Shown here one piece after another: positions 1 through 9,595 of a stretch of DNA of 64,000 bases. The stretch spans positions 62,001-126,000 of the forward strand of contig JASWJB010000001.1 of the NCBI GenBank assembly GCA_032433595.1, read 5' to 3'. The number at the start of each line of letters is the position of its first letter. The first letter of the stretch is position 1. The position numbers and the translations under genes were made by a program. A model generated the notes under the pieces. That model did no database searches, was not told the origin of the DNA, and saw only the letters and a list, made by a program, of their open reading frames with translations. Origin of the DNA: Conoideocrella luteorostrata. Lineage: Eukaryota; Ascomycota; Sordariomycetes; Hypocreales; Clavicipitaceae.

Positions 1-473
1 ATTTTCTTCGCGGCGCTCGGCGCGACGCTCGTCACTGTGCTCTTCGCGACTCTGGATTCCAAATGACTTGAGATCGTCTTCCTTGCCAGTTGGATTGCTC
101 CCACCCTTATATGTTGGTGCGGTTCCCACACCCATGTATTCGGAGATTACAGCATCGGCTTTGCAGTTTCCTCCTCCTTGAGTCCAACCTAAAGGCCCAT
201 ACTTTCCCCTGTTGATTTCCGCGTCCCTGATGATGCCGGTGTCTGCTTGACTGCCACACGCGTTTACAACACAATCACGAGGTGTGCCGTCAAGGACTAG
301 ATAAACAAAAAGGTATAGATTAGTATACCCCGTTGGACTCAAGAGCTTAACGTGTGTTGCGACTTACCACAGGCACCGGGGGCAATCACGCCGTTGGCCC
401 CCCTTGTCATCAAGATGAGGCCGTGTGCCGAAACGCCGGCTGCAAAAGCCAAGTATGCAAGCAAACGACTCAT
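1..473 (-). CDS. Egh16/Gas1-like secreted protein, 5' part only
   Basis: The gene runs off the left edge, so only the N-terminal part is seen. Exon 1 is 368-473 and exon 2 starts at 296; the intron 297-367 has a GTAAGT donor, an ACTAATC branch region and a TAG acceptor. The protein opens with a signal peptide (MSRLLAYLAFAAGVSAHG), then a DGTPRDC segment, then DTGIIRDAEINRGKYGPLG and a QGGGNCKADA stretch. This order (His after signal cleavage, DGTPRD, IIRDxEI, GxxGxTQGGG) is characteristic of the fungal Egh16/Egh16H (Gas1/Mas3) family, whose known members are expressed in appressoria and contribute to host penetration. The visible end is a charged E/R-rich segment. The assignment rests on motif recall. 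The role in this organism is inferred. Confidence 0.75.
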
Positions 474-1460
474 CGCTGCGATGTACTTTTTAAACTGAGT
501 TTGAATGAAGATTTGATTTTGTCTCCCGAAATGAGGTAAACTTGCCGACTCCTGGAAATAGATGAGCGCTTAGAGGTGACTGGCGTATCGTAGACTATAA
601 GCGGGATGCACAGTATTCACCATCAGACTGGACGGCCGAGGCGTATATAAGAGTCTGCCATTCACAGAAATGTCGATTGCTGAGCTGAACCATCTAGGGC
701 TGGTTCCAGGTTCATCCGATCATGAAACCGATGGCATGCCACGCATACGACTGAGACATGGTGGGGAAGGTGTTGGCGTCCGAGACTCGACGTGTCCGCA
801 CTAAATCGTATTTGAGCCCAGCAACGTAGACTAGTGCCTTAGCTTTCATTCCATACCCAGTTCCATTGGCGGATAATGTATCGAAAACTGGCTGCTCACG
901 GAATGGAACGCCATCCAACAGAGAATGTGGCTGACAAGCCTTGTAATAAAGGTAGGACATCAAGAACTAGATGTCACGTCCGCATGCAGTAAGCACCACG
1001 GCTAGTCTTGGATGATCAAAGTGTCGTTAAAACTTCGCATTTCTCTCACTGGTGAATTCCGGGAAACTGTGGAATGCGAGGGCAACATCAGTTCAGCAGC
1101 AGCAATGTGATGCAATAATAGGAGGCTGGAGTCATCCTGCATTTTCTTGTTTTCAAAGTCCAGATGCACAAAAGTGAAGATGCATGTACAGGCATTATTT
1201 ATTCATATGACTGTTCTACTAGTGAGACACGTAGCCCATGAAAATTTCTATCGGCAACTAGACGAGGAGAGAAAATACCGACTTCACCTCTCCCTTGCAT
1301 TAGCTCTCGTTACCTTCACTCTTAGAGTAACAAACAATCTTGAGTTGCATAAAATGTGACGAATGTCCCCACGCTTCTTTTTTTGTACATGCCCATCAAC
1401 CACCGAATATTTGAACGATCTAACTTTCACCAGTCTTGTCCACTCCATTTTTTAATCACA
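474..1460. other. intergenic, no supported gene
   Basis: This spacer separates the divergent Egh16-like gene and the small secreted protein gene, so it should hold both promoters. A TATATAA-like stretch lies at about 642-650. A minus-strand frame of 82 codons from the ATG at 960 down to 712 has no recognisable domain, signal peptide or splice partner and is not called. Confidence 0.5.
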
Positions 1461-1874
1461 ATGAAGTTCTTCGGCATAATTTCTGCCGTCTTCGCGGTAT
1501 CAGCAAGCGTAGCCACGGCCGCTCCGACACAGGGCACGCCTAACACACACCTCAATTTTGCTAGTGGCACACCTTCGACCCAATTTATCGAGCTGGATAA
1601 GAGAGAATTCAATAGAGGAGGCGCCCTCGGCCCTCTCAGCGGCGTTCTCTCAGCTCTTCCGCCGCCCGTCGCCGACGCTTTCCAGGCGGCAGTTGCCGAG
1701 CTGTTCAAGGCTGGTGATGTGGTTCTCAACATACCGCTTGATGCTATCGACAACTTAGCTCACGGAAACGTGGCGGGAGCTCTAAAGTCTATAGTGTCCA
1801 GCTCGGGAGGAACCTTGAAGAGTTTGCCTGGAGATGCCGCAAAGATTCTTGGCATGGAAGGCAAAAAACCTTAA
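1461..1874 (+). CDS. small secreted protein with Kex2-type site, 137 aa
   Basis: A single-exon frame. The ATG at 1461 was chosen because it opens directly onto a signal peptide (residues 1-20, cleavage likely after ATA), and the upstream extension lacks an ATG. A short propeptide (about residues 21-48) ends in LDKR, a Lys-Arg site of the kind cut by Kex2, leaving a mature chain of about 89 residues. The mature part has no cysteine. It contains a PPP break and then alternating hydrophobic and small residues (AVAELFKAGDVVLNIPL, VAGALKSIV), which suggests amphipathic helices. I recognise no family. It could be an effector, a surface-active peptide or a structural wall protein; nothing in the sequence decides. 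It converges on the ferric reductase gene, with stop codons 288 bp apart. Confidence 0.6.
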   Translation: MKFFGIISAVFAVSASVATAAPTQGTPNTHLNFASGTPSTQFIELDKREFNRGGALGPLSGVLSALPPPVADAFQAAVAELFKAGDVVLNIPLDAIDNLAHGNVAGALKSIVSSSGGTLKSLPGDAAKILGMEGKKP

Positions 1875-2162
1875 ACGATGGTATATATTTTCTCTGGACT
1901 TCTCACGCTTCTGTACTCCCACAGAGACTTCATGCAATACTGGTCCTTTGATATGCTTTGAGCCGTACAGAAACGTTGACAGGATGGTTGTCGGGTTGCA
2001 CGTGGCGCTCTACGTGTGTGCATAGAGCATTCGATGTCAAGAATGGAATAGATTTTGTGATATTCTCCTGCAATAAATATCAATTGACTCCTAATCTACT
2101 GCGATACTAGTGATAACGATACTCCTCAAAATGATAATGTCTACAATCTAGCCCAAATGTCA

Positions 2163-4448
2163 TCACCAAGCGAAACACTCCACAATCAATTTGACTAAAA
2201 CCTTGGACTGGTCAAAACCTCCACGCCTTGAAATCTTCGATACACAACAGCGCACGTCATCGGCCATGCTTGCCGGGCCACATACAACCACCACAACCCC
2301 ACCCCTCTGTCCCTTGAGAATTTCTTGAAGAGTCAGCATCAGATTCGGCCGGGCCCCGACAGACAAAGTAACATCTATATCTCCCCATTGGCGTTCCGTT
2401 GAGTCACTTTCTTCGTGACAACCAAGCATATCTTCTACCGCATGGACCAATGGCATGCTTCGCACTACCCAATAAAGCTTCTTCGTACCGTATGCTCGTA
2501 TTATGCCGTCGAATTTATCCAAGAACGGGAGAACGCCTGTGATGCCCACCCCTCCAGCGATGCATGCCATGTTCGGGAAGTCTTGCGTGGGTCGCACATG
2601 GTTATCTTGCAGGAACGTCATTCCTTCGTTGTAAGAGCCTTCCACAAGCACAGGCAGTCCGGCAAACGGTCCACTTGGTTCCTTGAGTAAAGACGTGAGA
2701 CCCTTTTGCCTCCTTACGAGTAGCGTGATGCCAGGACCTTTCTGCCAGCTACTAGGGGCCAGTCCAGCCACGGAGGGCTGCCTACATGCCGTCGTGGATT
2801 TCCGTCGGCTGGCCTGTTGAGGCGACCATCGGGGAGCGGATGCTTGAAACGGGTTCGAGAAACTAATGGTCTGGACTTGGAGGGATTCTTTATCTAGATG
2901 TGTCGAGGGGGAGGTGTTATTTGACCAGGTAGTGACACTACCGACGGAGAAAGGGTGGCTCTCCCAAATGCGCCATTTGCTGATGCTGAGAAAGTGCAAA
3001 TAAACATGTCCTCGGGCATTGACTCCGGGAATGTCAACCCTCATGTAGTCTTCATCCACATTGCTGATGTATGCAGATCTTACTCCTCTGCAAGTATACC
3101 TTGCCATTCTCATGACTCTGTCAAACACCCAGAAAGAAACCGCAATGTAGACCCATGTCTCGTGGCCACGTGCGTGTCCGTATCGGGCGATGATGTGTCC
3201 GTAAGATCCCATGAGTACCAAAATTGTCAGCAAAATGTGAATAACCACAAATGGCTCATAAAATCGGCGTCTGAAAGGTTGAACCGAGGCTAAGATCAGA
3301 AGTGAGAGCGAAATGGTTGCAATAGAACCCCAGATCCAATAAGGCTTGCCCATTAACTCAGACAAAGCTTCCCTCGATAGTTTCGACGTGAAGAGGTACA
3401 GAAATATGAAGGTGTGTACAACTGCCTCAAACACGCTGATGAAAGCAACCCAGCGGTGTAGCAATAGGAAGGTTGTCCGGGACCAGTTGGTCACCCAGAG
3501 GAGCATGTTATTGCGTCCAGCAAATAGGATCACAAGCGGAAAGTTAGCGAGGCCTAGAACCCCAAATCGATTTCCAACGGATGTCAGCTCACTCCGAGGG
3601 TTCAAGGGATCTGACGAGAAGCAAGTGCCTTTATCAGAATTGCACTGATATCCTATACAAAGGAGCAGGATGTTAATGCCCCAAATATACGTTAGGAACA
3701 GAGCTTGGCCTCGGGTTGGAACCATGAACCATCCTCCAACGGGATCTGCTTGTTTGGACCCAACTAGAGGAGGATCAATGACGTATCCGCGGAGTCTAGC
3801 TACGAACGTTGGGTTCCATGGCAAGAACCGTAGCAATGACAATCCTATAGGAAGCAGAGCGCAGGTCAAGAAGACGATTAAGCCAAAGCGCTGGTGAGTG
3901 ACTTCGATGGCAATATAAGTCTTAAGTGACCGATATTCGGGCTTCAACATCCTTATCGGTACATATCCGAAATAGTCGAGTGTTTTGTTGCTGCTGACAC
4001 TCCTTTGTGGCGGTGGTTGAGTTGTCAAGTTAGCAATAGTCCGTCGGTAACTGGCAGTTCTCACACCAGCACTGCCAGGACCATGCTTCCGCCAGAAATG
4101 TTCCAGATCCGACCGTGATTCGTCGAGGCAATGTTGCTGTATGCAGTAGGCCAGGGTGTCCCGGTAGAAGCTATTATGGGCCCTGCATTTATCTGTGGGA
4201 TTATTCGTGATGATCCAACTACTATTAGACGGAGCATCTTGCGCTGCAGAGTGGGTTGATCTTCCAGAGACCTTGCTGTCTGCGCTCTCGGTCGTGCAGT
4301 TTAGTGACGTTGAAATGGAATTCTGGCATGCGTAAGCGCATGCTGGCTCGTACAGGTCGGTTCCGTAGCCTATTAGCCCATGACTAGAGAAACCGGATGC
4401 AAGGGCAGGGAAGCAAACAAATGCAGCAACAGAAAAAGAGCTACGCAT
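2163..4448 (-). CDS. ferric/cupric reductase transmembrane component (FRE family)
   Basis: An intronless frame of 761 aa; the ATG at 4448 precedes a signal peptide. The order is that of plasma-membrane metalloreductases. A Cys-containing luminal N-terminal region is followed by a multi-span ferric-reductase-like haem domain with paired histidines (LLLHRW and VVHT; VVIH and GSYGH). Next come the FAD-binding motif HPFSVGS, a serine-rich insert, the NAD(P)H-binding loop AGGVGITGVLPFL, the C-terminal nucleotide motif VVVVCGPASMADDV, and the family ending ECFAW. The family moves electrons from cytosolic NADPH through FAD and two haems to extracellular Fe3+ or Cu2+ before uptake by high-affinity transporters. 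No siderophore, oxidase or permease gene lies next to it. The length is normal. The about 100-residue insert between the FAD and NADPH lobes is longer than in yeast Fre1, as is usual in filamentous fungi. Confidence 0.9.
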   Translation of the reverse strand: MRSSFSVAAFVCFPALASGFSSHGLIGYGTDLYEPACAYACQNSISTSLNCTTESADSKVSGRSTHSAAQDAPSNSSWIITNNPTDKCRAHNSFYRDTLAYCIQQHCLDESRSDLEHFWRKHGPGSAGVRTASYRRTIANLTTQPPPQRSVSSNKTLDYFGYVPIRMLKPEYRSLKTYIAIEVTHQRFGLIVFLTCALLPIGLSLLRFLPWNPTFVARLRGYVIDPPLVGSKQADPVGGWFMVPTRGQALFLTYIWGINILLLCIGYQCNSDKGTCFSSDPLNPRSELTSVGNRFGVLGLANFPLVILFAGRNNMLLWVTNWSRTTFLLLHRWVAFISVFEAVVHTFIFLYLFTSKLSREALSELMGKPYWIWGSIATISLSLLILASVQPFRRRFYEPFVVIHILLTILVLMGSYGHIIARYGHARGHETWVYIAVSFWVFDRVMRMARYTCRGVRSAYISNVDEDYMRVDIPGVNARGHVYLHFLSISKWRIWESHPFSVGSVTTWSNNTSPSTHLDKESLQVQTISFSNPFQASAPRWSPQQASRRKSTTACRQPSVAGLAPSSWQKGPGITLLVRRQKGLTSLLKEPSGPFAGLPVLVEGSYNEGMTFLQDNHVRPTQDFPNMACIAGGVGITGVLPFLDKFDGIIRAYGTKKLYWVVRSMPLVHAVEDMLGCHEESDSTERQWGDIDVTLSVGARPNLMLTLQEILKGQRGGVVVVVCGPASMADDVRCCVSKISRRGGFDQSKVLVKLIVECFAW

Positions 4449-7128
4449 CTTCACGGTAGCTGTTCAAGTGCAATGGTCCGATCTGTCCATGTCAAGTTGA
4501 ACAGTGGACATGAAAGCATGAGAAGCAGTACCAGCATTCTCAACGCGTGCGCAGGGCGCAAGACAATTAAATTACAAGCGTCTATTATAAGTTGCCAAAT
4601 TCAGCTGATCTTGCCACGCCGTTGTCCGCAACCGAATCGGGTTTGGACGACGCTGGCCAAGAATCCCAATTATGTCCGACGGCGACGATAGCAGAGAAAC
4701 TCTAGAAATAAAGCTAACGCACCCACATCTATAACGGCAATGACGATCCGGAGGGATATTTAAAGTTTTACTCTCGCTCGCGGCCTCTGAAGTACCGTAT
4801 CCGGTAAACGGGGTGGAGCGACTCCAGTTGCCGCAATGCTGAATTCCAGAACATATTGCGCCTCAGATCGGGGCCCATCACAATTCAGCCACAACTAGTA
4901 GGCTAGACTACATTCGTCTCGCCGCATTTAGTTAGCTACTTTTTAACTGTCGCTTTATCGACGATCCAAACAACTAAAGCTCAAGACAGCTGATCGGCGT
5001 TTTTATGTCGTTGACCCTCAGGGCCGGAAGGGTTGCATGATAATTAACACAGCAAGTCTCACTGCGACTCCCTCTATTGGGATTCATCGTTGGCGTGCGA
5101 CACTTGTACTCCTAATCCCAGATGAGCATCATATCACGTTCTCCAAAACATCAAAAACTCTCTCAACAGAAAATTTGAGACTTTGTAAGGGTCATAACTA
5201 AACATGAAAAGTGACCGCTAGCTGCGCAGTTTCTGGTGACAAAATTTGGTAGCGGCTCAGTGATTTCCGATCAAATCGTAGAACTTGACTATCCTCAAAA
5301 CAAAGTTCGAGTAGATCAACTTGTCATTATTGTCCGTGCATCACAATAAGGGCCGAAGATCAAAGAAGGTGGCGTCAATGATTCTTAGGGTTACTAGCGA
5401 TGAATAAAGGGAACGGAAAGTTTCCAAAGTCTTTGACGTAACTTTAGCTCACGTCTCTTTCCTCTGATAATCACATACTACAGATGATACTATTTATGAC
5501 GTATTCGGTGACCCTAAAACACAGGAGGATGAACATTTGTGGCCAGCACTCCATGCTAGATGCGCTCTGTAAACATTATGCTCGCTTGACTTCGGCGAGT
5601 ATCTGGAGTTCAAATCAAATTACTCCTACGTTTGACTTTAGCTAAACCGACTAAGCGATACATGTTACAACGCAATCGTTGTCCAAGCTTCATGCGCACA
5701 AGTGATTGCAGATGGAATTGTGCTCGTCTCGACATCCATATTTTTTTGCCTTCTATATTGATGAACAGGCGCTGCGGGTCGAGCTTCCCTTTGGTCAACT
5801 TGCATCTGGAGCCGTGTAGCTCAAAGCGATGTTATCGGGCAGCTGCGCCCGATGTTTCTAATTACGATGTTTTCGTTGCCGAAGGGATCATCATTCAGAA
5901 GGCTGTGCATATCGATTCTCATATATCAACGGATACTACCCTCTAACGTCCATGGTCAAAATTAGTTATTAGCCATCCTTTGTATGCCATCTTTCCGTCG
6001 GGGATAGCTGTGTGGTTGTCTGCGATGATTTGATCAATGGTTCCCTTTTGCTCTTTGACATTCATTGAGCGGAATCAAGTCAACCTCTACGGTGCAAACT
6101 TTCCCCCCAAATTCTGGGTCAACCTGTCAAAGCATGGCTCGTGCACTATATGAACTCGATCGGAAGCGACGCACAGCCTCTTTCTACAAACCTCTGCGGC
6201 TTCAATCGTAACAGTTGCAACTCTTACTTAATTCACAAGACACGAGACAAGATCTTGGTCATCTCCGATATGCCTATCGCGCCTCTGCCTTGATTTTCAC
6301 TTTCCCTCTTTTTCCCTTGTAGTTTGCGCACAATGACCATGCCTAGCTGCCCAGGTTTCAACCGCCGCCACGCGAGAATTAGCACCGATGACCCTCATGC
6401 ACCAGAATTCAGACCTAGAGTGGCTCCTGTCCAGGTTGATTTGCGTTTCTGATCACAGGGATCATTGAGAATAGCTCTTGAACTTGCTCAACTTCCTCAT
6501 TACGATGCCCCCCCCCCCCCAAAAAAAAAAACCGTCGCCACTCAACTCCTTGTCCGGCTCCCAAGCTAGTTCTCGGGTCTTGCTCTCCATCAGTGTTTTG
6601 TCCACAAAAGAGTCCATAGCCTTTCTGGTCTGCTCATCAAGTAACTTTAACATCGAAAACCAGATTTCTTCCGATGCAGTCCTTTCAGCTGATGACAAAA
6701 TCGCGAATCCAATTCCTTCCAATGCACAGAGTCACAAGCGGGACCATTGACCTGGAACCTTCCATTGTACCTCCTCAACCTCCTCAAACCAACGACAAAC
6801 TTGGGACAAAATAAACGGCGTCGCTCCTCCTCATTTGCATCTTCATCGCCGTAGTGTTCACTCGAGCCCAGAGCGCGGCCCAAGGAGGGCAACCATCTTC
6901 ACCATCGCAAGACGCCGGCTCTTGTCGCACGAAGCATCAGGCAACAAAAGGAATGCAAACTCGCCGTCCACGATCCCGTGAACCACAGAGTACTACTCAT
7001 ACGCATTTGCCTCTCCAACCCCAATCAATTTTAGCTTTTTTTTTTTTCTCCAAGTCATATGAGAAAGGTTATTACCTAATCGTTCAAGAACTGCGCCACG
7101 CCTGGCAAGAACCAACACATCGACAGGC
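4449..7128. other. long gene-poor stretch upstream of the ferric reductase
   Basis: No intact gene is supported. The first kilobase should hold the ferric reductase promoter. A C12/A11 homopolymer junction lies at about 6507-6530 and a T-run at about 7036-7047. Short open frames on both strands at 5610-5946 and 6462-6892 have no recognisable motif. The minus-strand pair at 6462-6892 reads as Glu/Arg-rich protein-like sequence in two frames and could be a decayed gene, but I cannot support it. Confidence 0.45.
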
Positions 7129-7485
7129 TTGACGACAACGAGGTCCGGACAAGACTTTTCCGTTGATCAACCGTTGGCCACACTCGCAAGCGATAACGTA
7201 CCACTTGATCCGATCAATTTTTGGGTAAGAGAAGGCAAGTGGCCAGCGAATTATATCATGTCCGACGTAGAGAATATGCGGGTATTGCCGAGGCCGCCTT
7301 CGTCGACTGGACGCCAAGGATTTACCAGTCCTGTAACACCAAGCGACGCTCTCAGAGGCCAGGGGAGCAGACGAGCATATCCGTTGCAGACGAGCGATAA
7401 AACTTTACTCCAGATGAAAGGCTCATGTACGGAGGAGTCGAAGCTTGATGTGACGACACGAAGCAAACATTTCATTCTCGATTCT
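7129..7485 (+). pseudogene. decayed fragment of a DUF7924-family protein
   Basis: One frame contains the ordered landmarks of the large fungal family now labelled DUF7924. These are INFWVREGKWPANYI (family FWxxxGxWPxxY), an RP-x-SSTGRQ stretch, VTPSDALRGQGSR (VTPSDQxPR), LLQMKGSCTEESKLDVT (LATKGSFMxxSxLGVT) and TRSK. After about 7485 the match stops: the expected C-terminal half is missing and the frame runs into unrelated sequence up to a stop at 7614. There is no ATG at the left end. The fragment sits beside a tRNA gene and repeats in a gene-poor block. The family call is from motif order recalled from many fungal genomes. The biochemical function of the family is not known to me. Confidence 0.6.
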
Positions 7486-7786
7486 TTGCGTGGGTCATTT
7501 TGTGGACGCGGCGACCATCTTATTACATATTGGGAAATGGGCTCCCCTTCTATTGCATTACCTTCAGAGCCAGCCGCTCCGCTGCGACTTGACACTCTCT
7601 CTCCGTTGCGATGAAACCGTACGTGTAAAACGGCGGGCAGCTTGGCAAAAGATAATTTGGAGACAAGTTTCGCCCAAGTGCCTTGTTAACGACGGGTATC
7701 TGCCCCGTCTGCCTTTCCTAAAACTGTCTTGACGACGCAATTGAACAGCATTTTCGGTGTGATCGAAGACGGCTCCAAATGAGTGC

Positions 7787-7793
7787 AAAAAAA
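7787..7793 (-). terminator. Pol III terminator of tRNA-Gly
   Basis: A run of seven T on the minus strand lies five bases past the tRNA 3' end, the usual RNA polymerase III termination signal. Confidence 0.8.
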
Positions 7794-7798
7794 TTGGT

Positions 7799-7869
7799 TG
7801 CGCCCGTCGGGAATCGAACCCGAGGCAGTCGAATGGAAATCGACTATGTTACCATTACACCACGAGCGC
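7799..7869 (-). tRNA. tRNA-Gly (anticodon UCC)
   Basis: The 71-nt sequence folds as a cloverleaf. The acceptor stem GCGCTCG pairs with CGGGCGC and is followed by discriminator A. The D-arm region holds TGGTGTAATGGTAAC (A box). The anticodon stem GTCGA/TCGAC carries the loop TTTCCAT, giving anticodon UCC. The T arm is CTCGG-GTTCGATT-CCCGA (B box). No intron is present. tRNA genes are frequent insertion neighbours of retroelements, and LTR-like units lie 1.3 kb away. Confidence 0.93.
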
Positions 7870-8415
7870 CACATTTTTACGAAAATCGGTATCTAATACA
7901 AATTTATATTACTCTTTTCGTCAGGGTTTTCTAACTCGCCGAGGTTGCAACCGTGGTCAGCCAGACTCCAACAAAACGTGAGTTTGGACTACCAAAGCCG
8001 CCTTTTTTCTTTAAAAAAAAAAGGCACTTGTGTGTCTCAGTGATGTCTGCACCAGGTAACATATAGGGCAATACAATGCCATTACCAAAGATTTGGAAAC
8101 AGTGTCAGAATATGGGCGAGATGTCATTTCATGTTTCTTGTGTGGCTTTTACTTTTTTGTTCGATTGCACGCAAATAGATCCCTGTATCATTATAGCACC
8201 GTGATATACCCAGACTCTATGTCGGTGGCATGTCCACCGACGCCGGAATCGGTCTACGACGTACTTGATGGCTGAATTATGCTCTCTGTTACTTGAAAAT
8301 GTTGAGAAGAGTGACGGAACCTGGAGACAGCGGCCGACGGCGGAATAAAGGGCTCAGAATGCAAACACAGGGAGAACTAGAAGACAAAGGAAGGAATCCA
8401 AGAGACAACAGGTAT

Positions 8416-8643
8416 CTAAGATGCCCACGGCAGCTATCGAATTGAACGGTCGGGTCAATTCGTACGAAGCTGCTACTGCCAGCAGCTATCGAATTTGATG
8501 ACGGTCGGGTCGAATTGAAAGGAACCTACTAGCTAGGATGCTAGCTATTCAATTCAATGACAGTCAGGTCGATTCGTATGAAGCCACCGGCTAAGATGCT
8601 CGCGGCAGCTATCAAATTGACGGTCGGACTGTGATCAATTCAG
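8416..8643. repeat. four-copy imperfect tandem repeat, about 55-60 bp unit
   Basis: Four degenerate copies begin near 8416, 8479, 8532 and 8590. The shared core is CTAAGATGC...CAGCTATCGAATT followed by GACGGTCGGGTCGAATT and, in copies 1 and 3, CGTA(C/T)GAAGC. Copies differ by small indels and transitions. No coding potential is seen. Confidence 0.75.
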
Positions 8644-9164
8644 CATTTGACTTGAACGATGCCGTGAATCACGAACCTTATTGTCCATTGTTGCTGCTCA
8701 TTGTTGTTGCAGCCGCACTGGTCATCCTGCAGCTCTACTGACGCCACGGTTAGTGTAACTCACACGCCGCGCCACACGCCGCCACACAACGCAGGTATTG
8801 TCGGTCAGTGTTCTCCGGCAGGGTACATCCGGCATTTACTGTTTTGTACAGAGTATCATCATCAGATAAGTCCATGAAGGACAACAAAAACCAACAAAAA
8901 CCAAAAAAAAAAAACCTTAATTTACTAACAAGAGAGATAAGCTCCCCTCTTATGGCTGCTCCAAATATTATTTAATTCAACTAATCCGGTCAAGTGCCAA
9001 AACTCACGTGAATTTATTCCGGCCACCTAAAGGCTACTTCCCGCCCGCACACTAACATGAGAATATACTGCAGAATAGGGCAGGGTTGATATTATGATCT
9101 GTGCACTATACTACGTGCTTGTTACAAGCAACAAATAATGACAATAGGCAGCCTGCGCTATCAA
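8644..9164. other. non-coding, AT-rich spacer between repeats
   Basis: No gene is seen. It contains purine-rich AACAAAAACC repeats ending in an A11 run at about 8904-8914, and short CACGCCGC-type direct repeats at about 8761-8790. Confidence 0.5.
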
Positions 9165-9364
9165 TGGATGTCATTGAAGTAGAAAACAACAAAGTGAAGA
9201 GCAAGAATCCTCTCGCCCTCTTCTATCCCTTCTCATAGTGTTCTCTTATCCACTACTGTATTCACGCATTGCTGAATAACCTGTGCTGTGCATCACTTAC
9301 AGGTTGCTGTTCACTGGGGCAGTGAATCTATCGTGGGTCACTTGCAGGGTGTAGCGACACTACA
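9165..9364 (-). repeat. LTR-like unit, left copy (minus orientation)
   Basis: Read on the minus strand it begins TGTAGTGTCGCTACACC and runs to about TTCAATGACA. It aligns along its length with the plus-strand unit 9350-9553. Shared blocks are CCACGAT-GATTCACT, TGCACAGCACAGGTTATTCAGC, GTGAAT, GATAAG and TTCTTxCTCTTCACTTT. It starts TG and ends CA, as LTRs do. The two copies overlap by 15 bp at 9350-9364. Whether this is a true LTR or a foldback element arm is unresolved. Confidence 0.6.
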
Positions 9365-9553
9365 GGTAGTCCACGATGGATTCACTCCTGAGCACACAAT
9401 ACTAAACAATAACCAACGTAATGCACAGCACAGGTTATTCAGCGATTTGTGAATGCAAGTAATAGATAAGGCAGTAGTATAAGTAGAGGTAATTATTCCA
9501 TAGAGGCTAAGGGAGTTCTTCCTCTTCACTTTCGATTGTTCTTTAATTTACAA
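9350..9553 (+). repeat. LTR-like unit, right copy (plus orientation)
   Basis: It begins TGTAGCGACACTACAGG and ends at about TTTACAACA, about 204 bp. It is an inverted, diverged copy of 9165-9364. The strongest shared block is 22 bp, of which ATGCACAGCACAGGTTATTC is a part (9421-9440). Protein-like frames follow immediately downstream on the same strand, as a gag region would follow a 5' LTR. I found no third copy at the right end of those frames, so a complete LTR element is not shown. Confidence 0.6.
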
Positions 9554-9595
9554 CACCTACAACAAACGTCACCGCCCTACCCGCTAACGGACAGC

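Noticed and set aside
712..960. Minus-strand frame of 82 codons
   Set aside because: It has an ATG but no signal peptide, domain, splice partner or coding-like repeats; it lies in the spacer of two divergent genes and is within chance length.
5610..5946. Opposing open frames upstream of the ferric reductase
   Set aside because: Both strands are open over the same bases with irregular composition and no motif; probably chance.
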